Origin: Pseudopyrenochaeta lycopersici
Lineage: Eukaryota > Ascomycota > Dothideomycetes > Pleosporales > Pseudopyrenochaetaceae
Assembly: GCA_003313425.1 (NCBI GenBank)
Contig: NHZP01000010.1
Location: 682,001-746,000, forward strand
Length of the DNA stretch: 64,000 nt
Direction: 5' to 3'
A program made the position numbers and the translations under genes. The notes below the pieces were generated by a model. It searched no databases. It saw only the letters and a list, made by a program, of their open reading frames with translations, and was not told the DNA's origin. Shown one piece after another: positions 25,099-36,049 of this stretch (within the stretch, counting starts at the first letter, position 1; every line of letters begins with the position of its first letter).

Positions 25099-26956
25099 GA
25101 CGTCCTGGGATGTCTGAGGGGTAGAGAAAAATAGGGAACCTCGAGCAGTAACGCGAAAAGAAAGACGAAAGAAAAGAATAAAAATCATAGAAAAAGTTAT
25201 TATGTGAGTCCATTATTACACACTACCGAGATGCACGCGGGATGCCACCCACGGCTTAGCTCCCATGTCAAAATGCACATGGCTGAGGCGAGGCTGTCCA
25301 GACTTCTGGGCACATCGCTTATGATGCCATCCATTCAGCGGGAACGTTTCCCTTGCGTAGCCATGTGATTGGCCGGATGAAGCCATTGTCGTTGAGAAAT
25401 GTATCTCCGCACAGCAAGTTGGGTTGGACTAGCAGAGCGCTAACGCTGCATTGGGCTAGTGTTTTCGATGACATAATCGATTGAAGAAAATTCGACGGAG
25501 AGCATGATAGCAGCCATGCTTGTACTATCATCGAACTTGCCCAGAGTACCTCATCAATGCAGAATGTTGTATCTGTGGTACCCAAAGATTATGAATACAC
25601 ATGTAGTTAGTTGTTCGCAGGATTGAACACTCTTAGAGTAGAGACTGGTCTCTTGCCTCGCTCAATCTGCAGTTCCATCTGCAGATTTTGAGCTGGATAC
25701 GCTTTCTCACGATTGTGTACGAGACAAGAGTAAACCCCCGACGATCTTTGAGTACGAAGCCGCCTGATCCATGTGTCGGTCCTTTCGTAATTTATCTGTC
25801 GAGACATAAACAAGTCTGAAGCTGCAGCTTTCTCAACGGAATTCACAGTGCATAGGCCCTTTTAACGATGAGGAGGCTAATACACTGCTTCTGCTTTAGA
25901 AGTCCGCTATATAGTTTTCACGCTTTTTGGGCGCCCGTCATGACCCATGAGTCCCCTGGGCCCGTCCCTTTCGACCGCGACGGAGCGGTTCGATCTAGAA
26001 TTTCTTTGTATTAGCATATTTTCATACGGAAGCTAGGTTTCTTCAGGCTACAACCAAGTCTACAGACCGGTCCTGTCAGTTGTGAACTAATACACCTAAT
26101 ATGAACTGATCTACATCCTCATGTTGCATAGCCAGATGTTTAGAATGACACAATAGATTTTGGTCACAAAGATGAACAAGTAGTCGTCGAGCCACCAGAG
26201 GTATCTACCTGCGCCGAAGCCGAGTGATTGTAACGGAACTGGTAACTGCTGTATGCTGCGGTTGGAGGCTTGGCAACATCCCTATTACCCCTGGTCGCAA
26301 CTAGTTAGCTTATCATCTCTTTCAGCAGTACGTTAAGAGCTTTTCTAGGAGATTCACAGGTGGCATTTCAGCAGTGAGAACTGCGAGGAAAGAGGAAACC
26401 GTCTCTTGCCCCAGTTATGTTCAGAACTGCTGCGACTCCAGGAAATTGCTCAAGTAGCTCATGAGCTTGTAGAAGACGAGGCATTTTCGAGGTCTATCTG
26501 ATGTTGCTTATAGTTTCCTTGTGAACCAGGTAGCTAGAGTTGAAATGGCCTTCGAGTCCACTGATATTGCTTTCAGGAGCTGAATTGTCCTACCTCGCCT
26601 TTCTTATAGCGATAGGCTCGTCCAATTTATCGCCCTTGCACTCTTTCCAGCTTGGGCTCGAAACGCAAATCAATCCCTCAGCGTCACCTGCCATTAGCAT
26701 GATAGAACTAAATCACCTTGGACCGATCCTTCAGGATAGTTTTCATTATGAATCGTTTTTCAGTAGCTATAGCATTAATTCAAACAGTGCCTCAATACTT
26801 AATTGCTGTGGGCGATTGCACTTTAGTGCGATACAATATATTTGCTCCCTGGGTATCACGTTATATGTGCGGCTCCCTCGCCATCAGAATAACACTATCT
26901 TATGGTAATTACCCAATCCAGGTGGTGCTAGCCAATTCATGTACAATTCCGGTCTT
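25099..26956. other. 1.9 kb intergenic region with weak coding-like segments
   Basis: Contains the permease promoter. Minus-strand segments at 25607-25846 (TDTWIRRLRTQRSSGVYSCL) and 25319-25585 (LNDNGFIRPITWLRKGNVPA) look protein-like and are separated by a stretch with a branch-like ACTAACT and an acceptor-like ACCACAG, so a small two-exon gene or a relic is possible. I could not fix a start or name a family. From about 26 kb the sequence is AT-rich and shows nothing I can support. Confidence 0.3.
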
Positions 26957-28435
26957 TCATACTACATTCTCCATCGTTGCTCCTTCTCCTACAATCGCGG
27001 TGCTAGGATACCCACTAATCTCTAAACACACCTCCACACCATGCAGCTTTCTAAACTTTGTCCTTGCATCCCCGTTCTTGTCTACACTCAATTCCTCCGG
27101 ATATAATCTCACCAGCCTGTCAACTTCCCTCTTGGGAATTCTCATAATACATACAATTTTGACTTCTGGGGGATAATTGGGAACTGGTGATGGAGAAGGA
27201 GATGTAGAGGAATTGGACGCAGAGCTGCGCTCACGAAGCGTGTCGTGAAGAGAGAGACAGAGGGATTCGAGACCGATTTCGCGCTCAAATCGAAGAAATG
27301 TTGTGTAGAGTGTATGTGCATGGTGATGATGTACTTGAGGTGTTGGATTAGCTTGGCCTACCGCTTGTGGGAGAGACTGACCAGCACCTGGAACGGCAGC
27401 TTGGTGTACCAATGGAGGTGGAGGTGGCAGGTTATTCTGGTGTGTGTGAGCCAATGGGTTCGGATTTGGGCCATTGTTCTGTGTGCCTTGTTGATGTGGA
27501 AGGGGAGCCACTGGATGTTGGTGATGTTGGCCATGGCCATGGCCAGCAAAGGCCATTCCTCCCTGCGCAAACTGGACGAATGGCATAGCAGGTGGTGGAG
27601 GCGGTGGAGGCGGAACCTGGTTCCCAGGGTTCATACCAACAATCTGCGGCGTCTGCGGCACTGGACCTCCTTGTGTGTTCGCCATGGCCTGCGCCAAACT
27701 CTGCACCTGCTGCTGCAATGCTTGAACCTGCTGCCCCAGTGCATTCTGTACAGCTTGCACTTGTATCTGAATTCCAGGCGGTAAGTTTCCTAATCCTCCT
27801 CCCATCCCGGCCTGTAGTCCCTGAGCCGCACCCAGATGCCCCAACATCGCAGGTGTTCCCATGCTTCCACACCGCAAGAAAATCCAGAAGTGTTTCAACC
27901 TCGGCAAATCAGCACTCAAGCTCCGATCTGTATTTTTACTGCTCAAGTAACGCGTCCATAGCCGGAGATCTTTTTCGCGTATACGAAAGTACACGGACTG
28001 GATATTCAAGGAGAAAGGCGAGGTGACGACGCGGAAGATGTTACAGTCGGAGGGGTGCGTGAAGAGGAATTTATTTCCTCCATACAGTATTGGTGCCGAT
28101 TCTTCGTACACCTTCCTATTTGTTCGAAGGAGGTTTACCATGACTTCATGTCTCACAGGTGTTGGGTTTGGCCACCAGAATGGATACGGAGAGGTCAAGG
28201 CGAATGTATATATGCGATCGCGAAGCTCCCTAGGCAGAGATAATAGGATCGAGAAGGTGGGATCAGGCTGTCGGCCCTGTTCGGTTATGGATGGACTACT
28301 CGTCGATGGATTTCGCAGCCGTACCGGACGGCTTGGAGATTGTGGAGGTGCATCAATCATGGTAGTATCTGAAGAGCTAGAACTCCCTGAGGAGGATCTT
28401 GACCGCGACTGTGGTGTGGATGCGCGAGAAGCCAT
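26957..28435 (-). CDS. 2EXR-domain protein with a long low-complexity insertion
   Basis: Intronless, 492 residues. A Ser-rich N-terminus precedes the 2EXR domain, which begins near residue 61 (FSILLSLPRELRDRIYTFAL) and continues with LLRTNRKVYEESAPILYGGN. These F-box-like domains are expanded in filamentous ascomycetes and their function is mostly unknown. After FWIFLRCGSMG, near residue 195, comes about 170 residues of Gln-, Pro-, Gly- and His-rich sequence with an eight-proline run and an HHHHAH stretch. Folded-looking sequence then resumes (YTTFLRFEREIGLESLCLSL) and ends with VEVCLEISGYPSTAIVG. The insertion therefore seems to split the domain. Confidence 0.8.
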   Translation of the reverse strand: MASRASTPQSRSRSSSGSSSSSDTTMIDAPPQSPSRPVRLRNPSTSSPSITEQGRQPDPTFSILLSLPRELRDRIYTFALTSPYPFWWPNPTPVRHEVMVNLLRTNRKVYEESAPILYGGNKFLFTHPSDCNIFRVVTSPFSLNIQSVYFRIREKDLRLWTRYLSSKNTDRSLSADLPRLKHFWIFLRCGSMGTPAMLGHLGAAQGLQAGMGGGLGNLPPGIQIQVQAVQNALGQQVQALQQQVQSLAQAMANTQGGPVPQTPQIVGMNPGNQVPPPPPPPPAMPFVQFAQGGMAFAGHGHGQHHQHPVAPLPHQQGTQNNGPNPNPLAHTHQNNLPPPPPLVHQAAVPGAGQSLPQAVGQANPTPQVHHHHAHTLYTTFLRFEREIGLESLCLSLHDTLRERSSASNSSTSPSPSPVPNYPPEVKIVCIMRIPKREVDRLVRLYPEELSVDKNGDARTKFRKLHGVEVCLEISGYPSTAIVGEGATMENVV

Positions 28436-29527
28436 CTCTTCTGAGATCAGATGAGAGCCTTGTGGGGTAACAATAGGGCGCGCAGTTGCGCAAGCGAGAG
28501 ACGGAACGGTCTCAGTATTGCAACCTAGATCGAACAGCGTCTTGCGATACTACGGGGTCCTTTTTGCTGCATTAGAATACAGATAAAATACACGCGTCAC
28601 CAGGACGGGAAGAGGGGACGGTGAGAGGAAGAGTGTTGGGAGGCTGCGACATGTGCATGAGGTCCTCCGTTGACAATATCCTGTCATCAACCAGCCGCTC
28701 GGAATCAGCCCGCGGCTAGCCCAATGTCGATCAGCCCAGGCATCACCCAATCAAATACATCATCTTTAACATCTCAAGTTCTAGATCACTATGTGTCTCT
28801 CTCTATCGGGGAGATGCCTTGGATCCTTTCGTCACCTTTTTGCATATCGATAAGAAGATCATGAAAATGCATGTTCAACATTGTTTGACGTTCCACGATA
28901 GTGAGCGGGGATCCGATCATCCGAGCCGTTCCGCAGAAGCAGGATCGCATTTGACTTCTGAATATCCACCCCTTTCTGAGATTGGGTGTTTGGAAATGAT
29001 CGCTTATCCCTACATGATAGCAGCTTGAGTGTCAGCTTTTTGTAGGGACCGATCGTTTATTATGAGGAACTTTATCATATATCTAAAAGTTCGCCAACAG
29101 CAACGACTTGCGGCAGAATAAACATATAGGAGTTAACTTAGGGCCAGCCCCTGCATTTGAAAGATATAAAGAACTTAACCACAAACTAATGCTGCCTGCG
29201 AGAGTAGCTCTTCGTATATTGTCATCTTTGGTGTCAAAACTACGAGCATCACGATCTCTAACAACACACAAGCAGACAATTTTTAGACAAGTATTCAATT
29301 ATCACTAAACCCACCTTCATTCGATATGATAACTGGAGTCAGGTCAGCAGGCCGAAACTGATCAGATCGAGTTAATCAAACAAAGAAGCAGTGGAAACTC
29401 CATAACGCCTTTGATGCAAAACAATTTAGTGAGAGTATTTACGAACTTTGATGGTGGCTTTGCTAACTTTTCAGTAGTTGTCGGTTTGGTACAATGTTTG
29501 AGTTCTTTTGAGATCATCGTCTGACGA
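28436..29527. other. Intergenic between two minus-strand genes
   Basis: About 1.1 kb. The left part is the upstream region of the 2EXR gene, the right part the 3' region of the 981-residue protein gene. Nothing further was recognised. Confidence 0.4.
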
Positions 29528-32473
29528 TTACTTGTGGCGAAGCTTGCTGGTCTGGTCATCATCAATCTTTGCAAGGGGCGAAGGCGTCTTTGATGCGAGT
29601 CGAGCGGAGCGGCGGCCCTGGTGGTGGGCTGCATTGTATGATGTGTGGCTAATTTCATACGAGCCGGCGACCTCGGAGGGTGGATCATTGACGTTATACT
29701 CCTTGCTCGAAGTGACAGGCTGCGCGTTAAATGACGCCGTACGGACCGAATTGCGGGCCATTTGAGGGCTGCTCGGGCTATGGCTTAGTCTTGATGCCTT
29801 CATGATGCTGGTGTACGGACCGATACTCATAGTGCTTGATTTGCGGCGTGGGAGAGATAGCATGAAGTCTAGCTCTTTATCTGTAAGACGGCGAACAGCC
29901 GGAGCATCATTGATGTCCTTAAAGTTCGCGGAGAAGCTGGACTTGCGCGACTCAAGGGAGATCGAGCCACGCTGCATATATGTGGAGTCGCGATGGGAAG
30001 GCTCTACGTATTGACCTTGATGTTCCAATACAGGACCGTTGTATGCAGGCGCGTAGCCAGAAACTTGACTGTGGATATTGTACTCGGGTTGCAACATACC
30101 CTGCAACTGAGTGTTCTTAGTGCGCTGCTTTTTGCGTCGGCTTGAACGCGACCCTTGTGTGAAGGCAACTTGGTGCCGGCGCTGTTTGCCGATCTCCTCC
30201 AAGAAATCATCATTGCTTGTAAAGTCGGGTTCTTCATCATCAGAGTCATCAATAAAGATACTTTTACGCTTCCTGGAGCGTCGAGCACGACCAGAGCCTT
30301 TGACATCCTCAGCCTGGAATTTTGCCCGGAGAGCTAGACACTCAGCAAGGCGAACATTGATCTCCGGGTGGAAATGAGCGTAGTAGGCGGAGTGATCAAA
30401 GTCTTCATGCTGATAGGTTTCCCTGGCCTTTTTAAAGACTGGCATTGCCTCGACTTTCTTATCAACCACAATGATCTCCTGGTCGCCACGGTGGATGCCA
30501 CAGGAGGTGGGCAGAATTTTGCGGAAAAGAAATTGCTTCAGCTGCGATCGAGGCCGATGCTCCCAATTGATGTTAGACATAGCAGAAACTAAAGTCTGCT
30601 CATGCGGTTTTGGTTTGCCTTTCTTGTAGTCAGTGTGGATAGGGTAGTTGGAGAACTCAGGAGTTCGACCAAGCTGGCCAAGTTGAGCTGCTTTGATGAA
30701 TTTTTCGGCAAGCATCCTCTCAGGAGCATGCTTCTTAGAGAAGATGAAGCTGGCCTCGGTCTTGGGCTCCTTGTTCATGTCGCCACGTGTGTCAACCTTG
30801 ACATCGGCAATTTCGCAGATGCCCGCGAAATCTAAGAAACGCTCCATACAGTAAAGATGGGCGTATCCGACACAATCGAATGGGTCGACCACGCCCTTTC
30901 CGTACTTTTTGTGTTTCTCATCAAACGCGACGCGGTAGCTACCAACTTCGATGGTACCCTTATTGGCCCAGACTCGATTCGGGCATTGCTCGAACAGGCA
31001 CTGGCTGTGAGACTTGGACGCATATCGCCGAGCTGCGTCTCCAGGTGTGACCTGAATCCATATACGCAGATGCTCTCCGGGATATTCGGTAATGAACTCA
31101 TGGACCTGGCGGGAGGACATAGTGCGCATCTTGAACTCGTCCATGCCGTTGTGATGGTTGTACTCGAAACTAAACCTGTCGGTTTTCCAGTTACCGATAG
31201 GAAGTGGCTTAACTTTGTACTTAGTGCCATCCTCTGTGAACTGATTGATTCGAGCCGTACGCGTCGTTTCGCCCTTGGTAGAAGTGTTGATCCGAACCCA
31301 AGACTTATCCTCGCATTTCTTTGGCTTCTCACCAGCGCGGACGACTGTGACGTTTACAGGCTGACTAAGTGAGCTGTGGTCAGAAACAGCGGAATCCTGG
31401 CGAGGGCTATTCGATCGAGGCACATATTGATGCTTCACAGGCCGGACCTGCCGGCGACGCTTGACAGCGGGCACATCACTGTCAGATTCGGAGTCGGACT
31501 GAGCGCGGCTGCGCTTGTTCTTTGGTTTTAGGGTGAAGTCATCATCCTCAAAGCTGGACCGGCGGTACTTAGTGCGACCAAGGTTGACATTCTGCTGTGA
31601 CCCATCTCCTTGGGGTTCTTGAAATGGAATGTCCGTTGGGTTATATCCATTGAACGGTTGAACGGGAGGGTTGAAGTAAGGCTCCGTTGGGTACGATAAA
31701 GTGAAAGGATCAGGATACTGTTGATTAGTAAGAGGCAGCTGAGACGCAAATGAATTACCTCCAGGAATAGCAGAGAGTCCAGGCGTAGCATCCAGTGGAT
31801 GTATCATTATCGGGGATTTGATAATCCATGAATTGGTTTCAGAATAGCCGTTAACAGTGTCAAAATCCAAATTGTATGTCGAGCCATTGAGCATCAGATC
31901 AGATGGATCCTGGCTAACATCAATCTGGCCGTTGTATGGCATGACAGTGTGGTCTAGTGGACCTTGCTGTTCATCCTGAGCAAGTGGCGGCGCAAGCTCG
32001 AGGTCATTTTGAAACTCTTGCTCGAGAAAACATTGAGAGAGATTGTTGTTCTCGAATTGGGTTGCATTGGGATTATCCACGGAAATACCAGTTGTGTCAA
32101 CTCTGGGTATATTGGAAGCATCCAAATCGAGGAATTGGTCAAAGAGCGCGATATTAGCATCCAAGAGATGTGGGTCTATGAACTCATCAAAAGCACCCGG
32201 CAGACCAACCACGCCCCCGGCAGCAGTTTCCAGTCGAGAACCAGCTCGAGTAGAACGGCGTGTGCTGACATTGCTACCTGCTCGCGAAGAACGTTGTGTG
32301 CTGACATTGCTACCTGCTCGCGAACGTGCACCCATGACTGCGCCGACGGAAACAACAGAATTCCCTCGAGATCCACCAACGAATACTTGTTGCTTTGCGT
32401 GTGAAAATGGGCTCTTGTATTGCTCTTGTCGTGTTGTTTTCGGAGATATTTTGAGAGGAGAACTGGGAAACAT
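29528..32473 (-). CDS. Large unidentified protein, probably nuclear, 981 residues
   Basis: Single uninterrupted frame of 981 codons. The N-terminal third is low-complexity with a 12-residue repeat (RAGSNVSTQRSS, RAGSNVSTRRST). Basic stretches such as KPKNKRSRAQ, VKRRRQVRPVKH and RRSRKRKSIF suggest nuclear location. A folded-looking core of some 300 residues (about 420-720) holds HEFITEYPGEHLRIWIQVTP, HSQCLFEQCPNRVW and AHLYCMERFLDFAGIC; the Cys and His residues could bind zinc. The tail is again Ser-rich and basic. I do not recognise the family. Chromatin or transcription-related work would fit but is only inference. The sequence is clearly coding: an uninterrupted frame of this length is not chance. 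Confidence 0.85.
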   Translation of the reverse strand: MFPSSPLKISPKTTRQEQYKSPFSHAKQQVFVGGSRGNSVVSVGAVMGARSRAGSNVSTQRSSRAGSNVSTRRSTRAGSRLETAAGGVVGLPGAFDEFIDPHLLDANIALFDQFLDLDASNIPRVDTTGISVDNPNATQFENNNLSQCFLEQEFQNDLELAPPLAQDEQQGPLDHTVMPYNGQIDVSQDPSDLMLNGSTYNLDFDTVNGYSETNSWIIKSPIMIHPLDATPGLSAIPGGNSFASQLPLTNQQYPDPFTLSYPTEPYFNPPVQPFNGYNPTDIPFQEPQGDGSQQNVNLGRTKYRRSSFEDDDFTLKPKNKRSRAQSDSESDSDVPAVKRRRQVRPVKHQYVPRSNSPRQDSAVSDHSSLSQPVNVTVVRAGEKPKKCEDKSWVRINTSTKGETTRTARINQFTEDGTKYKVKPLPIGNWKTDRFSFEYNHHNGMDEFKMRTMSSRQVHEFITEYPGEHLRIWIQVTPGDAARRYASKSHSQCLFEQCPNRVWANKGTIEVGSYRVAFDEKHKKYGKGVVDPFDCVGYAHLYCMERFLDFAGICEIADVKVDTRGDMNKEPKTEASFIFSKKHAPERMLAEKFIKAAQLGQLGRTPEFSNYPIHTDYKKGKPKPHEQTLVSAMSNINWEHRPRSQLKQFLFRKILPTSCGIHRGDQEIIVVDKKVEAMPVFKKARETYQHEDFDHSAYYAHFHPEINVRLAECLALRAKFQAEDVKGSGRARRSRKRKSIFIDDSDDEEPDFTSNDDFLEEIGKQRRHQVAFTQGSRSSRRKKQRTKNTQLQGMLQPEYNIHSQVSGYAPAYNGPVLEHQGQYVEPSHRDSTYMQRGSISLESRKSSFSANFKDINDAPAVRRLTDKELDFMLSLPRRKSSTMSIGPYTSIMKASRLSHSPSSPQMARNSVRTASFNAQPVTSSKEYNVNDPPSEVAGSYEISHTSYNAAHHQGRRSARLASKTPSPLAKIDDDQTSKLRHK
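32261..32324. repeat. 36-bp direct repeat inside the 981-residue protein gene
   Basis: A 28-base stretch starting TGTGCTGACATTGC occurs at 32261-32288 and again at 32297-32324, a period of 36 bases or exactly 12 codons. It encodes the RAGSNVST repeat on the minus strand, so copy-number change would keep the frame. Confidence 0.8.
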
Positions 32474-33767
32474 CGCGGTAAATTCTTTTCTAGGTTACGA
32501 AAGTGCATAGTGTAACATGTATCGCGCATATATGTTAGCCCACAACGTTCTTTCATTCCATACTGTGAAGATACAAGTTTAGACCAAACAAAGAAAGATC
32601 AACGAAGGGTTGTGATCATGTGGATTCATTGTGTTGGGCGATCAAAGCGCAGATGAAAGAAGTGCTGGATGGTGGCGGAATTGGCATTGTTGATCATCGT
32701 GCTATTGGTAAATACTATTGTAAAGGAATATTGCAATCAGACCCCCGATAAAGAACAAATTGCCATAGACTAGATGCTAGATTGGTCAGTCAAGCTCAAT
32801 ACTGGAGCCATTCCAGATGAAGGTCAAGACTCGTCAATTCAACTGCGATCTGTCAGCTATTTGTCACTCGACCTTTGACGTATAGAGACCAGAAGCGGTA
32901 TGGAATCTTAATCAGAAGATGTTTGATGCAAAATTATCCACATGGTATTTAGGAACAGGTCTGTGAATTTTGCTTGTTTCATCATGAAGAGGAAGGAGGA
33001 ACATAGCTGGAAATACGTACCTCATTTGTAACCCAAATTAGAAGGCGTAGTGAACTCAAGCGAGCAAACAATGCGGCCAACATAGCAAGAATGGCGCTTG
33101 GCACTCTCTCCCGTCACTGTAGGTTAGTGTTCGAAACGTAGTGATTCGAGGCTAGGGGCTTATTGACGCAGAAAAGATCTCATCCAGCGCAAAGGTGCAT
33201 CGCGCATAGCGAACGACCATTGCGGTGAACGAATACATACTCGGCACGGAATTGACGTGACAACTGAAAGTAATGCTGCATTGCGGCCAGAGGAATAGAT
33301 GAGGCTTCGAGTCTTGAGTTAAAAGAAAGAAAATTTTGCCGAGGCGCTAGGGGTCGGATTTACTATTTTCCCCCGCCGTCAGCCTTACCATTCAGGTCAC
33401 CCATCCTACCCGCCGGTTCTCAGATCTCCCGCTTGTTCCTTGGTTTCCGCCTGAGGAATCCGCGAACCAGGTGTAAGCCGGATGTAAGAGTGATCAAACA
33501 CGTGTATCGTGCATCCGCTTGACTTGGCACTCGGTTAAAATGTTCCCAGCTTTCACTACCCTTCTTGAAACGCGCCTCACATCCAGTGCGAAACATAGGC
33601 TGTTTAGCCAAACATGATCGCCTTCGGAATCATAAGCCCATTGCGCCTATGCTGCTGCTTTTTTCGCTATCCATGAAAGCAGTGATACTACGAAACCATA
33701 CTTTTTCGGCGATTCTTCCTTTTAGAGTAAGTTGAAATTGCTTCCTCGCGTCCGGTGACCCTCTTAG

Positions 33768-33805
<38 letters not shown>

Positions 33806-34462
33806 GGGATTTGAGAGCGTCATAAGGTGGAGATGTGAAAATTATGAGTCCGGCTAGAGCAATACCGAAGTTCGTGACAGGGCTCAAGCAGAAATAGTGG
33901 CACCTAGAAGCATATTGGAAGATTCGCTGACCCAGCGCCATCTTAACACGAGCGATACTATACATTTACCAATGCTAGCTTGGAAACCATTGCAATGCAT
34001 CAGAATTCCATTGGTACCATCGAGGTAGCTTGTACATACATTACTGAACTCAATCATCATGTCTTTTTCACTTGGCCTGGGGTTACATGTTTCCAGATCG
34101 ACGTCTCAGCCACCTTGTAGCAGGGCTCACCGTGCTTCAAACATTCTACAGAACACACAAAAGCCGTGGTGGAGCAGTACCCGACGAGCTATGTCGCTAT
34201 ACGTTCAATGTCTGGGATGTTCATCACAAAACATCCAAGTCAGCACCACTCATCTAAGCCAATCAGTGTGCGAAAAGGTCGCAGCAAGGTTCGGGATCTT
34301 ACAACAAACGTGCAACGAACTTAGAACGGCAGTCTCGATACCGGGGCCCTCCTGTTGTAGGTCTCGCATTCTTAATGCTCGCAGAGCCTTTCCACATGGT
34401 GTCCTCAGTTCCTTATCTCACTCTCCGCACCATATGGTTGGCGTCAAGCTCAAGCTAGCAGG
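32474..34462. other. 2 kb divergent intergenic region
   Basis: Lies between the start of the minus-strand 981-residue protein gene and the plus-strand rhodopsin-domain gene, so it should hold both promoters. It contains the CTG repeat described separately and, around it, a minus-strand frame at 33630-33965 of doubtful status. A plus frame at 34059-34490 overlaps the leader of the rhodopsin-domain gene in a different phase and has no recognisable content. Confidence 0.4.
33769..33804. repeat. (CTG)12 trinucleotide microsatellite
   Basis: Twelve uninterrupted CTG units on the plus strand. On the minus strand they read as a serine run inside an open frame of 111 codons (33630-33965). The segment just before it (LSPVTNFGIALAG) loosely resembles the mitochondrial pyruvate carrier signature, but the rest of that family is missing. 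Confidence 0.9.
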
Positions 34463-35676
34463 ATGGCAGCAACAAACGTTCAAGAATTAATATACCTTGG
34501 GACCGTTACTTTCTACCTCATCATCGCACTTCTCATTCTCTCGTACATCACTGTCGGCTTACGGCTATGGGTCCGCTATCGAATCACGAAGACTCCTGGT
34601 TGGGATGATGCCGCGATGGTTGCAACGTTGGTAGGCATCAACCGATGAATTATATAGCAAAGAATGACATGCTGACTGGTATCTGTGTAGTTACTTTTCA
34701 CATCTTACTGCTCCTTCATCTATGTTATAACATTCCGCAGCCGGCAAAGAAAGCTCTTTACCAAAGACGGCATCCACGTCACCCTTATTTACGTACAGCT
34801 CAGTGAAATCTTCTACATTCTCACAACTACTCTACTCAAAGTCTCACTCGGCCTCTTCTTCCTCCGCGTTCTAACTAAACGCTGGCAAACTCTCATCTTC
34901 CACATTATTCTTGGTGTCAGTGCGACGTACGGCCTCTTCTACGTCTTCGTCACCATTTTCCAATGTGGTGATCCGGCAAAACTCGCCGATAGCCTCCTGG
35001 GGTCTCCCAAATGCTTACCGTCAGCATTTCTGCTTACAACTGGATACCTTTATGGTGTCATTAACGTTGTCGCCGACTGGACGTTCGTCTTGATTCCAAT
35101 CTCTGTTCTTATCGACAGCGATCTAGACCGCCGATCCAAAATCTCTGTCAGTATCGTGATGGGCCTTGGAGCTGTGGGGAGTGTGTCCAGTATCTTACGC
35201 ATGGTATATCTTCGAGGGCTTCTATTCGGTGGGGGTGGACTTACACGTAAGTACCCTTCTCTCTGACTTTCTTATGGCATGTAACTCTGACAAAATATGC
35301 AGCGATCGCAGTCAAAGCAACAATCTGGGCCACTGCCGAGCCCGGGACTGGTATAATCGCCGCTTCAATCGCCATTCTACGCCCTTTGATTCGCGAAATC
35401 CGCTCTAAAGCTTCCAATTACGGTTCGCGCAGGAGCTTGTCATATGGCAGCAGTTTTCGCAAGGACACATATCCAACCTTCTCTTCCTCTGCCCCCACAG
35501 ACTCCGACACCATCGCTCTGACTTCCCGCCAATCTAGCATAAGCAAGAAGACAAGCATACATACGACTAGGAGTGATGACCCGTGGAGCCCAACGGTAGT
35601 TGTTGGGGGCGCGGATACGCAAAGAGTAATCATTATTGGGAAAGGTAGTCAGGCTGTGCTACCTTCAAGAGTATGA
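34463..35676 (+). CDS. Rhodopsin-domain seven-helix membrane protein (PTH11-like class)
   Basis: Fungal integral membrane protein of the rhodopsin-domain family often grouped with PTH11-like receptors, but without an N-terminal CFEM domain. Three exons: 34463-34630, 34691-35246 and 35303-35676 (introns 60 and 56 bp), 365 residues. The first helix (GTVTFYLIIALLILSYITVG) leads to LRLWVRYRITKTPGWDDAAM, a family hallmark. Later helices include FIYVITFRSRQ, YVQLSEIFYILTTTLLKVSL, DWTFVLIPISVLIDSDLDRR and IWATAEPGTGIIAASIAILRP. The cytosolic tail is Ser/Thr-rich. The ligand, if any, is unknown. Confidence 0.85.
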
Positions 35677-36049
35677 GTTAAATTCGATGTTTACATGGAG
35701 TTATGTTGCATAGTTGGTATGGCGTTTCATGGTTGGATATACCCTCGTTTGAAGACCGCGCAATAGTTACAAATTCATTTCTTTTGAAGGCTGGTTAGTC
35801 CAGGAGACAACATGGCCAACTACATCTACTGTCAACAATGGCATAGCACTGTAATAAAATAATAAAATAAAACACTAAATACTATTATATCTCATTCAGT
35901 CATTCAATCGACTTCATAAGTGGTTTGATGAATCACAGCGTAGATGAGCGAAAACTATTAGGAGCGACATTTTATTCGTTCATTGTCTTTGGCATACATT
36001 TCTCCTTACCCAAAACCAAGTTTTCCATCAGCCGATCGCCTATACTCAC
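35677..36049. other. Convergent 3' region
   Basis: Lies between the 3' ends of the rhodopsin-domain gene and the following minus-strand gene. An A-rich stretch with repeated AATAAA (about 35853-35873) may serve as a plus-strand polyadenylation signal. Confidence 0.5.

Noticed and set aside
25985..25995. GGTTCGATCTA, resembling a tRNA B box
   Set aside because: Does not match the full B-box consensus and no cloverleaf can be drawn around it.
34059..34490. 143-codon frame before the rhodopsin-domain gene
   Set aside because: Overlaps the start of that gene in another phase and has no motif content.
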